A stretch of 51,039 nt of DNA from contig CAXKVR010000252.1 in the NCBI GenBank assembly GCA_964058845.1, positions 1-51,039 of the forward strand. The letters are read 5' to 3'. Positions 1 through 13,327 of the stretch are shown one piece after another; the stretch's first letter is position 1, and each line of letters starts with the position of its first letter. The position numbers and the translations under genes are program-made. The notes below the pieces were generated by a model. That model did no database searches. It saw only the letters and a list, made by a program, of their open reading frames with translations, and had not been told where the DNA came from. The stretch is from Carex sylvatica. Its lineage: Eukaryota > Streptophyta > Magnoliopsida > Poales > Cyperaceae.

Positions 1-337
1 ATCTAAAAATAAATAAATAAATAATAAATATAGAGGGTTAAATGTGTAAAATAGAAAAAGGATAAAATTGTAATTTTAGAGAGTAGAAAGTTACCGTTGA
101 TATCAATGTTGGATGCAACGGTACAATAGATATTCAACAGTATATATACCCCAAACCTGATCTTGATTGTAAGAGAGAACATGTATTCAATATCAATAGA
201 AAATACAATACAAATAACCATTCTCATAAAATTTACATGTATCAGAGTACTGATCCCTTTACCAACAAATAACAGAAAATCCAGAGAACATCAGAGCAAA
301 GACTGATTTATACTAGAAAAGCCAAAAGAATCAGTAT

Positions 338-400
338 CAACTTAAAATGAAGAATTTTTTTGGCTTAAAATGAAGAACGGTTATTTGTAGTGACTTAAAA
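338..400 (+). repeat. Unit-to-unit junction with triplicated short motif
   Basis: Downstream sequence ending TCAACT (compare 13796-13801) joins intron-1 sequence through a shared ACT. The motif CTTAAAATGAAGAA then occurs three times within about 70 bp, separated by TTTTTTGG and by the filler CGGTTATT, before the unit proceeds. Identical junctions lie at 3685-3747, 7032-7094, 10379-10441, 41925-41987 and 45272-45334. The structure looks like microhomology joining plus local template switching. Confidence 0.8.
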
Positions 401-970
401 TGAAGAATTTTTTTGGTTTGGATATTTTAGAGCATCTACATGTTTTTATTATATTTGTGTATGTATTGAGTTTTGACTTTCTAAAGTTTTATCTCTATTA
501 TTTCGGTTCAACCGAACAAACCGAGAGTTATCTGTCTTATTTCGGCTTAAGATTAATTTATTATTTGATTTTTATTTACCCTCAAGTCATCTGTCTTATT
601 TTATTATGTTTACCTAATTGAGTAGCACTGTTGTATTTGCCTTCTCAATTTTCATATCTATTGAAACTATTAATCCTGGCAAATTAGTTATATTAGTATA
701 TCAGATATTATCTACTAAAATTGTTTATACATGTCCTCTTTCTAAAGTAGTGGGTTCCACTTAAAAATATAATGCTTTCGTTTTGACCAATCCAACATAT
801 ATATACATGCACCAGGATGCTCAATTGATTAGTACTGTTGTGTTGACTGCTCAAATTTTACATCTCTTGAAAGTATTAATCCTTGCATATTAGTTATTAG
901 TAGATCAGATATTTATCTTTTAAAATTGTGTTGGTTGCAATTAAAATATGTTTCATATATATTTTACCAG

Positions 971-2696
971 GCTCTGAACTTTGCCTTCAAAGATCACTTC
1001 AAAAGAATGTTCAACTTCAAAAAGGACAAAGACGGATATTGGAAGTGGTTCGCCGGCAACATAATCTCGGGTGGTGCTGCTGGTGCATGCTCTCTCTTAT
1101 TCGTCTACTCTCTTGACTACGCCCGTACCCGTCTTGCCAATGATGCCAAGGTGGCCAAGAAAGGAGGTGAGCGCCAATTCAATGGAATGATTGATGTCTA
1201 CCGCAAAACCCTAGCTTCTGATGGCATCACCGGTTTCTACCGTGGGTTTACTATATCGTGTGTTGGGATTATCGTCTACCGTGGGTTGTATTTTGGCATG
1301 TATGATTCGCTCAAGCCTGTTCTGCTCACTGGCAACCTTGAGGTTAGTTCTTTCACTACCGAGTTGTTATATTTGAGTGAGGCTATGGGACTATGCATAG
1401 TACATGTTTCTCCGTACTATCAATCAATATCAAAATTTTTAAAGTCCAAACTAATAATCTAAATTGTTGAAAACATGATTTTTCAGAATGTACTTGTTGA
1501 TCCAATTTTACATTTTTATAATTTTTTTTTACTATATTTACATATAGGTAGAAAATTACTTGTTCTAAAGATTCTAGAATATTCAAAAGTATAGTAAAAA
1601 ATATAGTTGTTATATTCAAAAGTATTGTTTTTTTGGAATATAGGCAATTGATTTTCTACTTATTTAAAAATATAGTAAAAAATTCTAAAAAATAGAAAAT
1701 CTAGTTCTGTCGCTTACCTCTTATTTTTAAATAAAAAGATTTGAAAAGTGGCAATTTCATTTATTCCCTTCAAAACTTTGAAATTACGTATTTTCCCTTC
1801 AAAGTTCATAATTTCCTATATAGCCTTCTAAATTTCAAAATTTTACAAATTTACCCATTTTATAGTATTTTCTATTCAAACACATTTGAAATTTATAAAT
1901 TACCCATTTTACCCTTTATTAAAAAAATATGTAGCCTGTTTACAAAAAAATAAACAATCTTCTAATTGATCAGTTTCAAGGGTAAATGGGTCATTTCTCC
2001 CATTTCAAAGGGGAAATACGTAATTTTGAAGTTTTGGAGGATACATGAAATTCCCCTGTTTTAATATTAGTATATTGTCGTAGCCATGCTATCTTTAATT
2101 TTATGGACCTTATATAAAGACTGCTCTCTATGTCAGCTTTTTGTGAATTACAAACAAGTTTAATTCTGTTAATGCTTTCCCATTTTACTTGATCAATGTG
2201 ATTTCCTTTAAGACCTTTCAGAAAATGTTGTATGCTCTTGTTTGGTCTTTTTGGGCTATGAAATATTGAAATGATTAAATGATACAGAAGAAGGTCACTA
2301 AATAAATCTATATGCATTCATCAAATACTTGGGAAATAAATAAATAATCATATAAACAGGGAGCCCTTTTCATGTGCCATCTTTTATTTGGTATAACAGG
2401 ACAACTTTATGGCGAGTTTCCTTCTCGGTTGGGGTATAACAATCGGTGCGGGTCTTGCCTCATACCCAATTGACACAGTCCGTCGTCGTATGATGATGAC
2501 CTCCGGTGAGGCCGTCAAATACAAGAGTTCACTCGATGCCTTCAACCAGATCTTGAAGAATGAGGGTGCGAAGCCACTCTTCAAGGGTGCCGGTGCCAAC
2601 ATTCTCCGTGCCGTTGCTGGTGCCGGTGTGCTTGCCGGTTACGATAAGCTCCAGGTCATCATCTTCGGCAAGAAATTTGGATCTGGCAGCGGCTAA
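971..2696 (+). CDS. AAC: ADP/ATP carrier exons 2-3, partial copy 1 of array 1 (no exon 1)
   Basis: Coding exons join(971..1342, 2400..2696). Exon 2 follows a TTTTACCAG acceptor and encodes 124 residues, starting [10 protein letters not shown] and including the second carrier signature SLDYARTR. It ends GNLE before a GT donor. Exon 3 follows GGTATAACAG and encodes [11 protein letters not shown], then [12 protein letters not shown] (the AAC hallmark) and the C-terminus [10 protein letters not shown] with stop. The two exons correspond to residues 160-381 of the complete gene at 37710. Both are in phase 0 with no stop or frameshift. An ATG at 2409 inside exon 3 opens a 95-residue frame but is an internal methionine. 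Without exon 1 the copy lacks the mitochondrial presequence and first carrier repeat, so it is a partial gene unless it is spliced to an exon 1 outside the window. Confidence 0.88.
1750..2055. mobile_element. MITE with long terminal inverted repeats in AAC intron 2
   Basis: The left end reads GGCAATTTCATTTATTCCC then TTCAAAACTTTGAAATTACG. The right end, read on the other strand, gives GGGAATTTCATGTATCC then TCCAAAACTTCAAAATTACG. The arms pair over about 45 bp with few mismatches, and total length is about 306 bp. Other copies sit at 5097-5402, 8444-8749, 11791-12096, 39990-40295, 43337-43642 and 46684-46989, one per unit. A diverged relative starts near 36471. No coding capacity is visible, so it is a non-autonomous element whose superfamily I cannot assign. 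Confidence 0.65.
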
Positions 2697-3242
2697 TTTA
2701 GATGATGATGATCAATTTATTTTTAGGTGAACTTTTTTTTTTTTTTAATAATTGAATATGAACATTCATAGTGTTTTGTTTTGTTTTTTATTCATGAGTT
2801 GTTGTTCTCTTGTGGCCTCGGATAGTCGAGGTAGTTATTAGCATAAACTGAAACAATTTTGTTGTCAGAAATTCAAGTACTTTTTTAACATGAATTAGTT
2901 TATTGTTGGAGTTTCTTGTTTTCCTCTTAGAAGTGCAGTTGACGGCTCTGATGAGAACAAATGTCTGCAAGAATTTAAAATAGACTGAGGAGAACTTAGT
3001 ATATTATGTTTATGTAAGGTCCTAATTTTTCTCTCTATTTACTGCTTGTGCCACCGACTTGGAATTACAGTTTAAAATATAATAAAAGAAAAAAAAGACA
3101 TAAAATTAAGTCCTAACTGCCAGAAAAGAAAAAAGAAGAAGGGCCACACGAATTCAATTTTATCGATAGGGAGGGCAACCCAACTTTATTTTATCAGAAG
3201 AGAAAACAAACTGTTACAGTAGTGGCAGAATTACCTAGGGTG

Positions 3243-3584
3243 TGTTGAGAATAGAATAATAAATAGTCACCACTGCCTCCCTCTCTTTCAATAAATGTGA
3301 GTTCGATTTCTGTCAAAGACAAAAAAATGTGTGTGTGGACCGACAAAATCTAAAAATAAATAAATAAATAATAAATATAGAGGGTTAAATGTGTAAAATA
3401 GAAAAAGGATAAAATTGTAATTTTAGAGAGTAGAAAGTTACCGTTGATATCAATGTTGGATGCAACGGTACAATAGATATTCAACAGTATATATACCCCA
3501 AACCTGATCTTGATTGTAAGAGAGAACATGTATTCAATATCAATAGAAAATACAATACAAATAACCATTCTCATAAAATTTACA
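3243..3584 (+). mobile_element. Copia-type LTR fragment in the repeat unit
   Basis: Starts TGTTGAGAATAG and ends TTTACA. It contains a TATATATACC box and is followed directly by TGTATCAGAGTA, a degraded form of the copia primer-binding site TGGTATCAGAGC (initiator Met-tRNA). About 100 bp of leader follows, then the unit junction. Copies: 1-237 (truncated by the window start), 6590-6931, 9937-10278, 41483-41824 and 44830-45171. Longer terminal versions lie at 13328-13698 and 48221-48591. Internal copies lack about 24 bp of the embedded SINE-like stretch that the terminal copies keep. Confidence 0.65.
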
Positions 3585-4317
3585 TGTATCAGAGTACTGA
3601 TCCCTTTACCAACAAATAACAGAAAATCCAGAGAACATCAGAGCAAAGACTGATTTATACTAGAAAAGCCAAAAGAATCAGTATCAACTTAAAATGAAGA
3701 ATTTTTTTGGCTTAAAATGAAGAACGGTTATTTGTAGTGACTTAAAATGAAGAATTTTTTTGGTTTGGATATTTTAGAGCATCTACATGTTTTTATTATA
3801 TTTGTGTATGTATTGAGTTTTGACTTTCTAAAGTTTTATCTCTATTATTTCGGTTCAACCGAACAAACCGAGAGTTATCTGTCTTATTTCGGCTTAAGAT
3901 TAATTTATTATTTGATTTTTATTTACCCTCAAGTCATCTGTCTTATTTTATTATGTTTACCTAATTGAGTAGCACTGTTGTATTTGCCTTCTCAATTTTC
4001 ATATCTATTGAAACTATTAATCCTGGCAAATTAGTTATATTAGTATATCAGATATTATCTACTAAAATTGTTTATACATGTCCTCTTTCTAAAGTAGTGG
4101 GTTCCACTTAAAAATATAATGCTTTCGTTTTGACCAATCCAACATATATATACATGCACCAGGATGCTCAATTGATTAGTACTGTTGTGTTGACTGCTCA
4201 AATTTTACATCTCTTGAAAGTATTAATCCTTGCATATTAGTTATTAGTAGATCAGATATTTATCTTTTAAAATTGTGTTGGTTGCAATTAAAATATGTTT
4301 CATATATATTTTACCAG

Positions 4318-6043
4318 GCTCTGAACTTTGCCTTCAAAGATCACTTCAAAAGAATGTTCAACTTCAAAAAGGACAAAGACGGATATTGGAAGTGGTTCGC
4401 CGGCAACATAATCTCGGGTGGTGCTGCTGGTGCATGCTCTCTCTTATTCGTCTACTCTCTTGACTACGCCCGTACCCGTCTTGCCAATGATGCCAAGGTG
4501 GCCAAGAAAGGAGGTGAGCGCCAATTCAATGGAATGATTGATGTCTACCGCAAAACCCTAGCTTCTGATGGCATCACCGGTTTCTACCGTGGGTTTACTA
4601 TATCGTGTGTTGGGATTATCGTCTACCGTGGGTTGTATTTTGGCATGTATGATTCGCTCAAGCCTGTTCTGCTCACTGGCAACCTTGAGGTTAGTTCTTT
4701 CACTACCGAGTTGTTATATTTGAGTGAGGCTATGGGACTATGCATAGTACATGTTTCTCCGTACTATCAATCAATATCAAAATTTTTAAAGTCCAAACTA
4801 ATAATCTAAATTGTTGAAAACATGATTTTTCAGAATGTACTTGTTGATCCAATTTTACATTTTTATAATTTTTTTTTACTATATTTACATATAGGTAGAA
4901 AATTACTTGTTCTAAAGATTCTAGAATATTCAAAAGTATAGTAAAAAATATAGTTGTTATATTCAAAAGTATTGTTTTTTTGGAATATAGGCAATTGATT
5001 TTCTACTTATTTAAAAATATAGTAAAAAATTCTAAAAAATAGAAAATCTAGTTCTGTCGCTTACCTCTTATTTTTAAATAAAAAGATTTGAAAAGTGGCA
5101 ATTTCATTTATTCCCTTCAAAACTTTGAAATTACGTATTTTCCCTTCAAAGTTCATAATTTCCTATATAGCCTTCTAAATTTCAAAATTTTACAAATTTA
5201 CCCATTTTATAGTATTTTCTATTCAAACACATTTGAAATTTATAAATTACCCATTTTACCCTTTATTAAAAAAATATGTAGCCTGTTTACAAAAAAATAA
5301 ACAATCTTCTAATTGATCAGTTTCAAGGGTAAATGGGTCATTTCTCCCATTTCAAAGGGGAAATACGTAATTTTGAAGTTTTGGAGGATACATGAAATTC
5401 CCCTGTTTTAATATTAGTATATTGTCGTAGCCATGCTATCTTTAATTTTATGGACCTTATATAAAGACTGCTCTCTATGTCAGCTTTTTGTGAATTACAA
5501 ACAAGTTTAATTCTGTTAATGCTTTCCCATTTTACTTGATCAATGTGATTTCCTTTAAGACCTTTCAGAAAATGTTGTATGCTCTTGTTTGGTCTTTTTG
5601 GGCTATGAAATATTGAAATGATTAAATGATACAGAAGAAGGTCACTAAATAAATCTATATGCATTCATCAAATACTTGGGAAATAAATAAATAATCATAT
5701 AAACAGGGAGCCCTTTTCATGTGCCATCTTTTATTTGGTATAACAGGACAACTTTATGGCGAGTTTCCTTCTCGGTTGGGGTATAACAATCGGTGCGGGT
5801 CTTGCCTCATACCCAATTGACACAGTCCGTCGTCGTATGATGATGACCTCCGGTGAGGCCGTCAAATACAAGAGTTCACTCGATGCCTTCAACCAGATCT
5901 TGAAGAATGAGGGTGCGAAGCCACTCTTCAAGGGTGCCGGTGCCAACATTCTCCGTGCCGTTGCTGGTGCCGGTGTGCTTGCCGGTTACGATAAGCTCCA
6001 GGTCATCATCTTCGGCAAGAAATTTGGATCTGGCAGCGGCTAA
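4318..6043 (+). CDS. AAC: ADP/ATP carrier exons 2-3, partial copy 2 of array 1
   Basis: Coding exons join(4318..4689, 5747..6043). Same splice sites and protein sequence as the preceding copy, with no coding difference seen. The DNA just upstream is the unit junction and intron-1 remainder, not exon 1 or a promoter. Confidence 0.88.
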
Positions 6044-7664
6044 TTTAGATGATGATGATCAATTTATTTTTAGGTGAACTTTTTTTTTTTTTTAATAATT
6101 GAATATGAACATTCATAGTGTTTTGTTTTGTTTTTTATTCATGAGTTGTTGTTCTCTTGTGGCCTCGGATAGTCGAGGTAGTTATTAGCATAAACTGAAA
6201 CAATTTTGTTGTCAGAAATTCAAGTACTTTTTTAACATGAATTAGTTTATTGTTGGAGTTTCTTGTTTTCCTCTTAGAAGTGCAGTTGACGGCTCTGATG
6301 AGAACAAATGTCTGCAAGAATTTAAAATAGACTGAGGAGAACTTAGTATATTATGTTTATGTAAGGTCCTAATTTTTCTCTCTATTTACTGCTTGTGCCA
6401 CCGACTTGGAATTACAGTTTAAAATATAATAAAAGAAAAAAAAGACATAAAATTAAGTCCTAACTGCCAGAAAAGAAAAAAGAAGAAGGGCCACACGAAT
6501 TCAATTTTATCGATAGGGAGGGCAACCCAACTTTATTTTATCAGAAGAGAAAACAAACTGTTACAGTAGTGGCAGAATTACCTAGGGTGTGTTGAGAATA
6601 GAATAATAAATAGTCACCACTGCCTCCCTCTCTTTCAATAAATGTGAGTTCGATTTCTGTCAAAGACAAAAAAATGTGTGTGTGGACCGACAAAATCTAA
6701 AAATAAATAAATAAATAATAAATATAGAGGGTTAAATGTGTAAAATAGAAAAAGGATAAAATTGTAATTTTAGAGAGTAGAAAGTTACCGTTGATATCAA
6801 TGTTGGATGCAACGGTACAATAGATATTCAACAGTATATATACCCCAAACCTGATCTTGATTGTAAGAGAGAACATGTATTCAATATCAATAGAAAATAC
6901 AATACAAATAACCATTCTCATAAAATTTACATGTATCAGAGTACTGATCCCTTTACCAACAAATAACAGAAAATCCAGAGAACATCAGAGCAAAGACTGA
7001 TTTATACTAGAAAAGCCAAAAGAATCAGTATCAACTTAAAATGAAGAATTTTTTTGGCTTAAAATGAAGAACGGTTATTTGTAGTGACTTAAAATGAAGA
7101 ATTTTTTTGGTTTGGATATTTTAGAGCATCTACATGTTTTTATTATATTTGTGTATGTATTGAGTTTTGACTTTCTAAAGTTTTATCTCTATTATTTCGG
7201 TTCAACCGAACAAACCGAGAGTTATCTGTCTTATTTCGGCTTAAGATTAATTTATTATTTGATTTTTATTTACCCTCAAGTCATCTGTCTTATTTTATTA
7301 TGTTTACCTAATTGAGTAGCACTGTTGTATTTGCCTTCTCAATTTTCATATCTATTGAAACTATTAATCCTGGCAAATTAGTTATATTAGTATATCAGAT
7401 ATTATCTACTAAAATTGTTTATACATGTCCTCTTTCTAAAGTAGTGGGTTCCACTTAAAAATATAATGCTTTCGTTTTGACCAATCCAACATATATATAC
7501 ATGCACCAGGATGCTCAATTGATTAGTACTGTTGTGTTGACTGCTCAAATTTTACATCTCTTGAAAGTATTAATCCTTGCATATTAGTTATTAGTAGATC
7601 AGATATTTATCTTTTAAAATTGTGTTGGTTGCAATTAAAATATGTTTCATATATATTTTACCAG

Positions 7665-9390
7665 GCTCTGAACTTTGCCTTCAAAGATCACTTCAAAAGA
7701 ATGTTCAACTTCAAAAAGGACAAAGACGGATATTGGAAGTGGTTCGCCGGCAACATAATCTCGGGTGGTGCTGCTGGTGCATGCTCTCTCTTATTCGTCT
7801 ACTCTCTTGACTACGCCCGTACCCGTCTTGCCAATGATGCCAAGGTGGCCAAGAAAGGAGGTGAGCGCCAATTCAATGGAATGATTGATGTCTACCGCAA
7901 AACCCTAGCTTCTGATGGCATCACCGGTTTCTACCGTGGGTTTACTATATCGTGTGTTGGGATTATCGTCTACCGTGGGTTGTATTTTGGCATGTATGAT
8001 TCGCTCAAGCCTGTTCTGCTCACTGGCAACCTTGAGGTTAGTTCTTTCACTACCGAGTTGTTATATTTGAGTGAGGCTATGGGACTATGCATAGTACATG
8101 TTTCTCCGTACTATCAATCAATATCAAAATTTTTAAAGTCCAAACTAATAATCTAAATTGTTGAAAACATGATTTTTCAGAATGTACTTGTTGATCCAAT
8201 TTTACATTTTTATAATTTTTTTTTACTATATTTACATATAGGTAGAAAATTACTTGTTCTAAAGATTCTAGAATATTCAAAAGTATAGTAAAAAATATAG
8301 TTGTTATATTCAAAAGTATTGTTTTTTTGGAATATAGGCAATTGATTTTCTACTTATTTAAAAATATAGTAAAAAATTCTAAAAAATAGAAAATCTAGTT
8401 CTGTCGCTTACCTCTTATTTTTAAATAAAAAGATTTGAAAAGTGGCAATTTCATTTATTCCCTTCAAAACTTTGAAATTACGTATTTTCCCTTCAAAGTT
8501 CATAATTTCCTATATAGCCTTCTAAATTTCAAAATTTTACAAATTTACCCATTTTATAGTATTTTCTATTCAAACACATTTGAAATTTATAAATTACCCA
8601 TTTTACCCTTTATTAAAAAAATATGTAGCCTGTTTACAAAAAAATAAACAATCTTCTAATTGATCAGTTTCAAGGGTAAATGGGTCATTTCTCCCATTTC
8701 AAAGGGGAAATACGTAATTTTGAAGTTTTGGAGGATACATGAAATTCCCCTGTTTTAATATTAGTATATTGTCGTAGCCATGCTATCTTTAATTTTATGG
8801 ACCTTATATAAAGACTGCTCTCTATGTCAGCTTTTTGTGAATTACAAACAAGTTTAATTCTGTTAATGCTTTCCCATTTTACTTGATCAATGTGATTTCC
8901 TTTAAGACCTTTCAGAAAATGTTGTATGCTCTTGTTTGGTCTTTTTGGGCTATGAAATATTGAAATGATTAAATGATACAGAAGAAGGTCACTAAATAAA
9001 TCTATATGCATTCATCAAATACTTGGGAAATAAATAAATAATCATATAAACAGGGAGCCCTTTTCATGTGCCATCTTTTATTTGGTATAACAGGACAACT
9101 TTATGGCGAGTTTCCTTCTCGGTTGGGGTATAACAATCGGTGCGGGTCTTGCCTCATACCCAATTGACACAGTCCGTCGTCGTATGATGATGACCTCCGG
9201 TGAGGCCGTCAAATACAAGAGTTCACTCGATGCCTTCAACCAGATCTTGAAGAATGAGGGTGCGAAGCCACTCTTCAAGGGTGCCGGTGCCAACATTCTC
9301 CGTGCCGTTGCTGGTGCCGGTGTGCTTGCCGGTTACGATAAGCTCCAGGTCATCATCTTCGGCAAGAAATTTGGATCTGGCAGCGGCTAA
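7665..9390 (+). CDS. AAC: ADP/ATP carrier exons 2-3, partial copy 3 of array 1
   Basis: Coding exons join(7665..8036, 9094..9390). Open, with intact splice sites, and identical in protein to copies 1 and 2. Exon 1 is absent. Confidence 0.88.
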
Positions 9391-11011
9391 TTTAGATGAT
9401 GATGATCAATTTATTTTTAGGTGAACTTTTTTTTTTTTTTAATAATTGAATATGAACATTCATAGTGTTTTGTTTTGTTTTTTATTCATGAGTTGTTGTT
9501 CTCTTGTGGCCTCGGATAGTCGAGGTAGTTATTAGCATAAACTGAAACAATTTTGTTGTCAGAAATTCAAGTACTTTTTTAACATGAATTAGTTTATTGT
9601 TGGAGTTTCTTGTTTTCCTCTTAGAAGTGCAGTTGACGGCTCTGATGAGAACAAATGTCTGCAAGAATTTAAAATAGACTGAGGAGAACTTAGTATATTA
9701 TGTTTATGTAAGGTCCTAATTTTTCTCTCTATTTACTGCTTGTGCCACCGACTTGGAATTACAGTTTAAAATATAATAAAAGAAAAAAAAGACATAAAAT
9801 TAAGTCCTAACTGCCAGAAAAGAAAAAAGAAGAAGGGCCACACGAATTCAATTTTATCGATAGGGAGGGCAACCCAACTTTATTTTATCAGAAGAGAAAA
9901 CAAACTGTTACAGTAGTGGCAGAATTACCTAGGGTGTGTTGAGAATAGAATAATAAATAGTCACCACTGCCTCCCTCTCTTTCAATAAATGTGAGTTCGA
10001 TTTCTGTCAAAGACAAAAAAATGTGTGTGTGGACCGACAAAATCTAAAAATAAATAAATAAATAATAAATATAGAGGGTTAAATGTGTAAAATAGAAAAA
10101 GGATAAAATTGTAATTTTAGAGAGTAGAAAGTTACCGTTGATATCAATGTTGGATGCAACGGTACAATAGATATTCAACAGTATATATACCCCAAACCTG
10201 ATCTTGATTGTAAGAGAGAACATGTATTCAATATCAATAGAAAATACAATACAAATAACCATTCTCATAAAATTTACATGTATCAGAGTACTGATCCCTT
10301 TACCAACAAATAACAGAAAATCCAGAGAACATCAGAGCAAAGACTGATTTATACTAGAAAAGCCAAAAGAATCAGTATCAACTTAAAATGAAGAATTTTT
10401 TTGGCTTAAAATGAAGAACGGTTATTTGTAGTGACTTAAAATGAAGAATTTTTTTGGTTTGGATATTTTAGAGCATCTACATGTTTTTATTATATTTGTG
10501 TATGTATTGAGTTTTGACTTTCTAAAGTTTTATCTCTATTATTTCGGTTCAACCGAACAAACCGAGAGTTATCTGTCTTATTTCGGCTTAAGATTAATTT
10601 ATTATTTGATTTTTATTTACCCTCAAGTCATCTGTCTTATTTTATTATGTTTACCTAATTGAGTAGCACTGTTGTATTTGCCTTCTCAATTTTCATATCT
10701 ATTGAAACTATTAATCCTGGCAAATTAGTTATATTAGTATATCAGATATTATCTACTAAAATTGTTTATACATGTCCTCTTTCTAAAGTAGTGGGTTCCA
10801 CTTAAAAATATAATGCTTTCGTTTTGACCAATCCAACATATATATACATGCACCAGGATGCTCAATTGATTAGTACTGTTGTGTTGACTGCTCAAATTTT
10901 ACATCTCTTGAAAGTATTAATCCTTGCATATTAGTTATTAGTAGATCAGATATTTATCTTTTAAAATTGTGTTGGTTGCAATTAAAATATGTTTCATATA
11001 TATTTTACCAG

Positions 11012-12737
11012 GCTCTGAACTTTTCCTTCAAAGATCACTTCAAAAGAATGTTCAACTTCAAAAAGGACAAAGACGGATATTGGAAGTGGTTCGCCGGCAA
11101 CATAATCTCGGGTGGTGCTGCTGGTGCATGCTCTCTCTTATTCGTCTACTCTCTTGACTACGCCCGTACCCGTCTTGCCAATGATGCCAAGGTGGCCAAG
11201 AAAGGAGGTGAGCGCCAATTCAATGGAATGATTGATGTCTACCGCAAAACCCTAGCTTCTGATGGCATCACCGGTTTCTACCGTGGGTTTACTATATCGT
11301 GTGTTGGGATTATCGTCTACCGTGGGTTGTATTTTGGCATGTATGATTCGCTCAAGCCTGTTCTGCTCACTGGCAACCTTGAGGTTAGTTCTTTCACTAC
11401 CGAGTTGTTATATTTGAGTGAGGCTATGGGACTATGCATAGTACATGTTTCTCCGTACTATCAATCAATATCAAAATTTTTAAAGTCCAAACTAATAATC
11501 TAAATTGTTGAAAACATGATTTTTCAGAATGTACTTGTTGATCCAATTTTACATTTTTATAATTTTTTTTTACTATATTTACATATAGGTAGAAAATTAC
11601 TTGTTCTAAAGATTCTAGAATATTCAAAAGTATAGTAAAAAATATAGTTGTTATATTCAAAAGTATTGTTTTTTTGGAATATAGGCAATTGATTTTCTAC
11701 TTATTTAAAAATATAGTAAAAAATTCTAAAAAATAGAAAATCTAGTTCTGTCGCTTACCTCTTATTTTTAAATAAAAAGATTTGAAAAGTGGCAATTTCA
11801 TTTATTCCCTTCAAAACTTTGAAATTACGTATTTTCCCTTCAAAGTTCATAATTTCCTATATAGCCTTCTAAATTTCAAAATTTTACAAATTTACCCATT
11901 TTATAGTATTTTCTATTCAAACACATTTGAAATTTATAAATTACCCATTTTACCCTTTATTAAAAAAATATGTAGCCTGTTTACAAAAAAATAAACAATC
12001 TTCTAATTGATCAGTTTCAAGGGTAAATGGGTCATTTCTCCCATTTCAAAGGGGAAATACGTAATTTTGAAGTTTTGGAGGATACATGAAATTCCCCTGT
12101 TTTAATATTAGTATATTGTCGTAGCCATGCTATCTTTAATTTTATGGACCTTATATAAAGACTGCTCTCTATGTCAGCTTTTTGTGAATTACAAACAAGT
12201 TTAATTCTGTTAATGCTTTCCCATTTTACTTGATCAATGTGATTTCCTTTAAGACCTTTCAGAAAATGTTGTATGCTCTTGTTTGGTCTTTTTGGGCTAT
12301 GAAATATTGAAATGATTAAATGATACAGAAGAAGGTCACTAAATAAATCTATATGCATTCATCAAATACTTGGGAAATAAATAAATAATCATATAAACAG
12401 GGAGCCCTTTTCATGTGCCATCTTTTATTTGGTATAACAGGACAACTTTATGGCGAGTTTCCTTCTCGGTTGGGGTATAACAATCGGTGCGGGTCTTGCC
12501 TCATACCCAATTGACACAGTCCGTCGTCGTATGATGATGACCTCCGGTGAGGCCGTCAAATACAAGAGTTCACTCGATGCCTTCAACCAGATCTTGAAGA
12601 ATGAGGGTGCGAAGCCACTCTTCAAGGGTGCCGGTGCCAACATTCTCCGTGCCGTTGCTGGTGCCGGTGTGCTTGCCGGTTACGATAAGCTCCAGGTCAT
12701 CATCTTCGGCAAGAAATTTGGATCTGGCAGCGGCTAA
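11012..12737 (+). CDS. AAC: ADP/ATP carrier exons 2-3, partial terminal copy of array 1 (A164S)
   Basis: Coding exons join(11012..11383, 12441..12737). Intact frames and splice sites. A single G-to-T change at 11024 turns the GCC alanine of exon 2 (residue 164 in full-length numbering) into TCC serine. The terminal unit of array 2 keeps alanine here, so the change is private to this copy. Downstream of 12981 the 3' region differs from internal units and runs on into the unique flank. Confidence 0.88.
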
Positions 12738-13327
12738 TTTAGATGATGATGATCAATTTATTTTTAGGTGAACTTTTTTTTTTTTTTAATAATTGAATAT
12801 GAACATTCATAGTGTTTTGTTTTGTTTTTTATTCATGAGTTGTTGTTCTCTTGTGGCCTCGGATAGTCGAGGTAGTTATTAGCATAAACTGAAACAATTT
12901 TGTTGTCAGAAATTCAAGTACTTTTTTAACATGAATTAGTTTATTGTTGGAGTTTCTTGTTTTCCTCTTAGAAGTGCAGTTTACGGCTCTGATGAGAACA
13001 AATGTCTGCAAGAATTTAAAATAGAATCAGATTTCAGTAAAATTGAATTTTCTTGATAACAATAAAAAATAGACTGAGGAGAACTTAGGATATTATGTTT
13101 ATGTAAGGTCCTAATTTTTCTCTCTATTTACTGCTTGTGCCACCGACTTGGAATTACAGTTTAAAATATAATAAAAGAAAAAAAGACATAAAATTAAGTC
13201 GTAACTGTCAGAAAAGAAAAAAGAAGAAGGGCCACATGAATTCAATTTTATCGAAAGGGAGGGCAACCCAACTTTAATTTATCAGAAGAGAAAACAAACT
13301 GTTACAGTGGCAGAATTACCTAGGGTG

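Noticed and set aside
400..621. Open frame repeated in every unit starting [10 protein letters not shown]
   Set aside because: Lies within AAC intron 1, has phenylalanine/tyrosine-rich AT-driven composition and no known domain. It repeats only because the unit repeats.
926..970. Extension of the exon 2 frame upstream ([15 protein letters not shown])
   Set aside because: It runs through the intron and acceptor TTTTACCAG; carrier homology starts exactly at 971.
1991..2317. 108-residue minus-strand frame in intron 2
   Set aside because: Overlaps the MITE arm and intron sequence, with no domain or start context.
2384..2602. Minus-strand frame opposite exon 3
   Set aside because: Shadow of the GC-richer AAC exon 3 coding strand.
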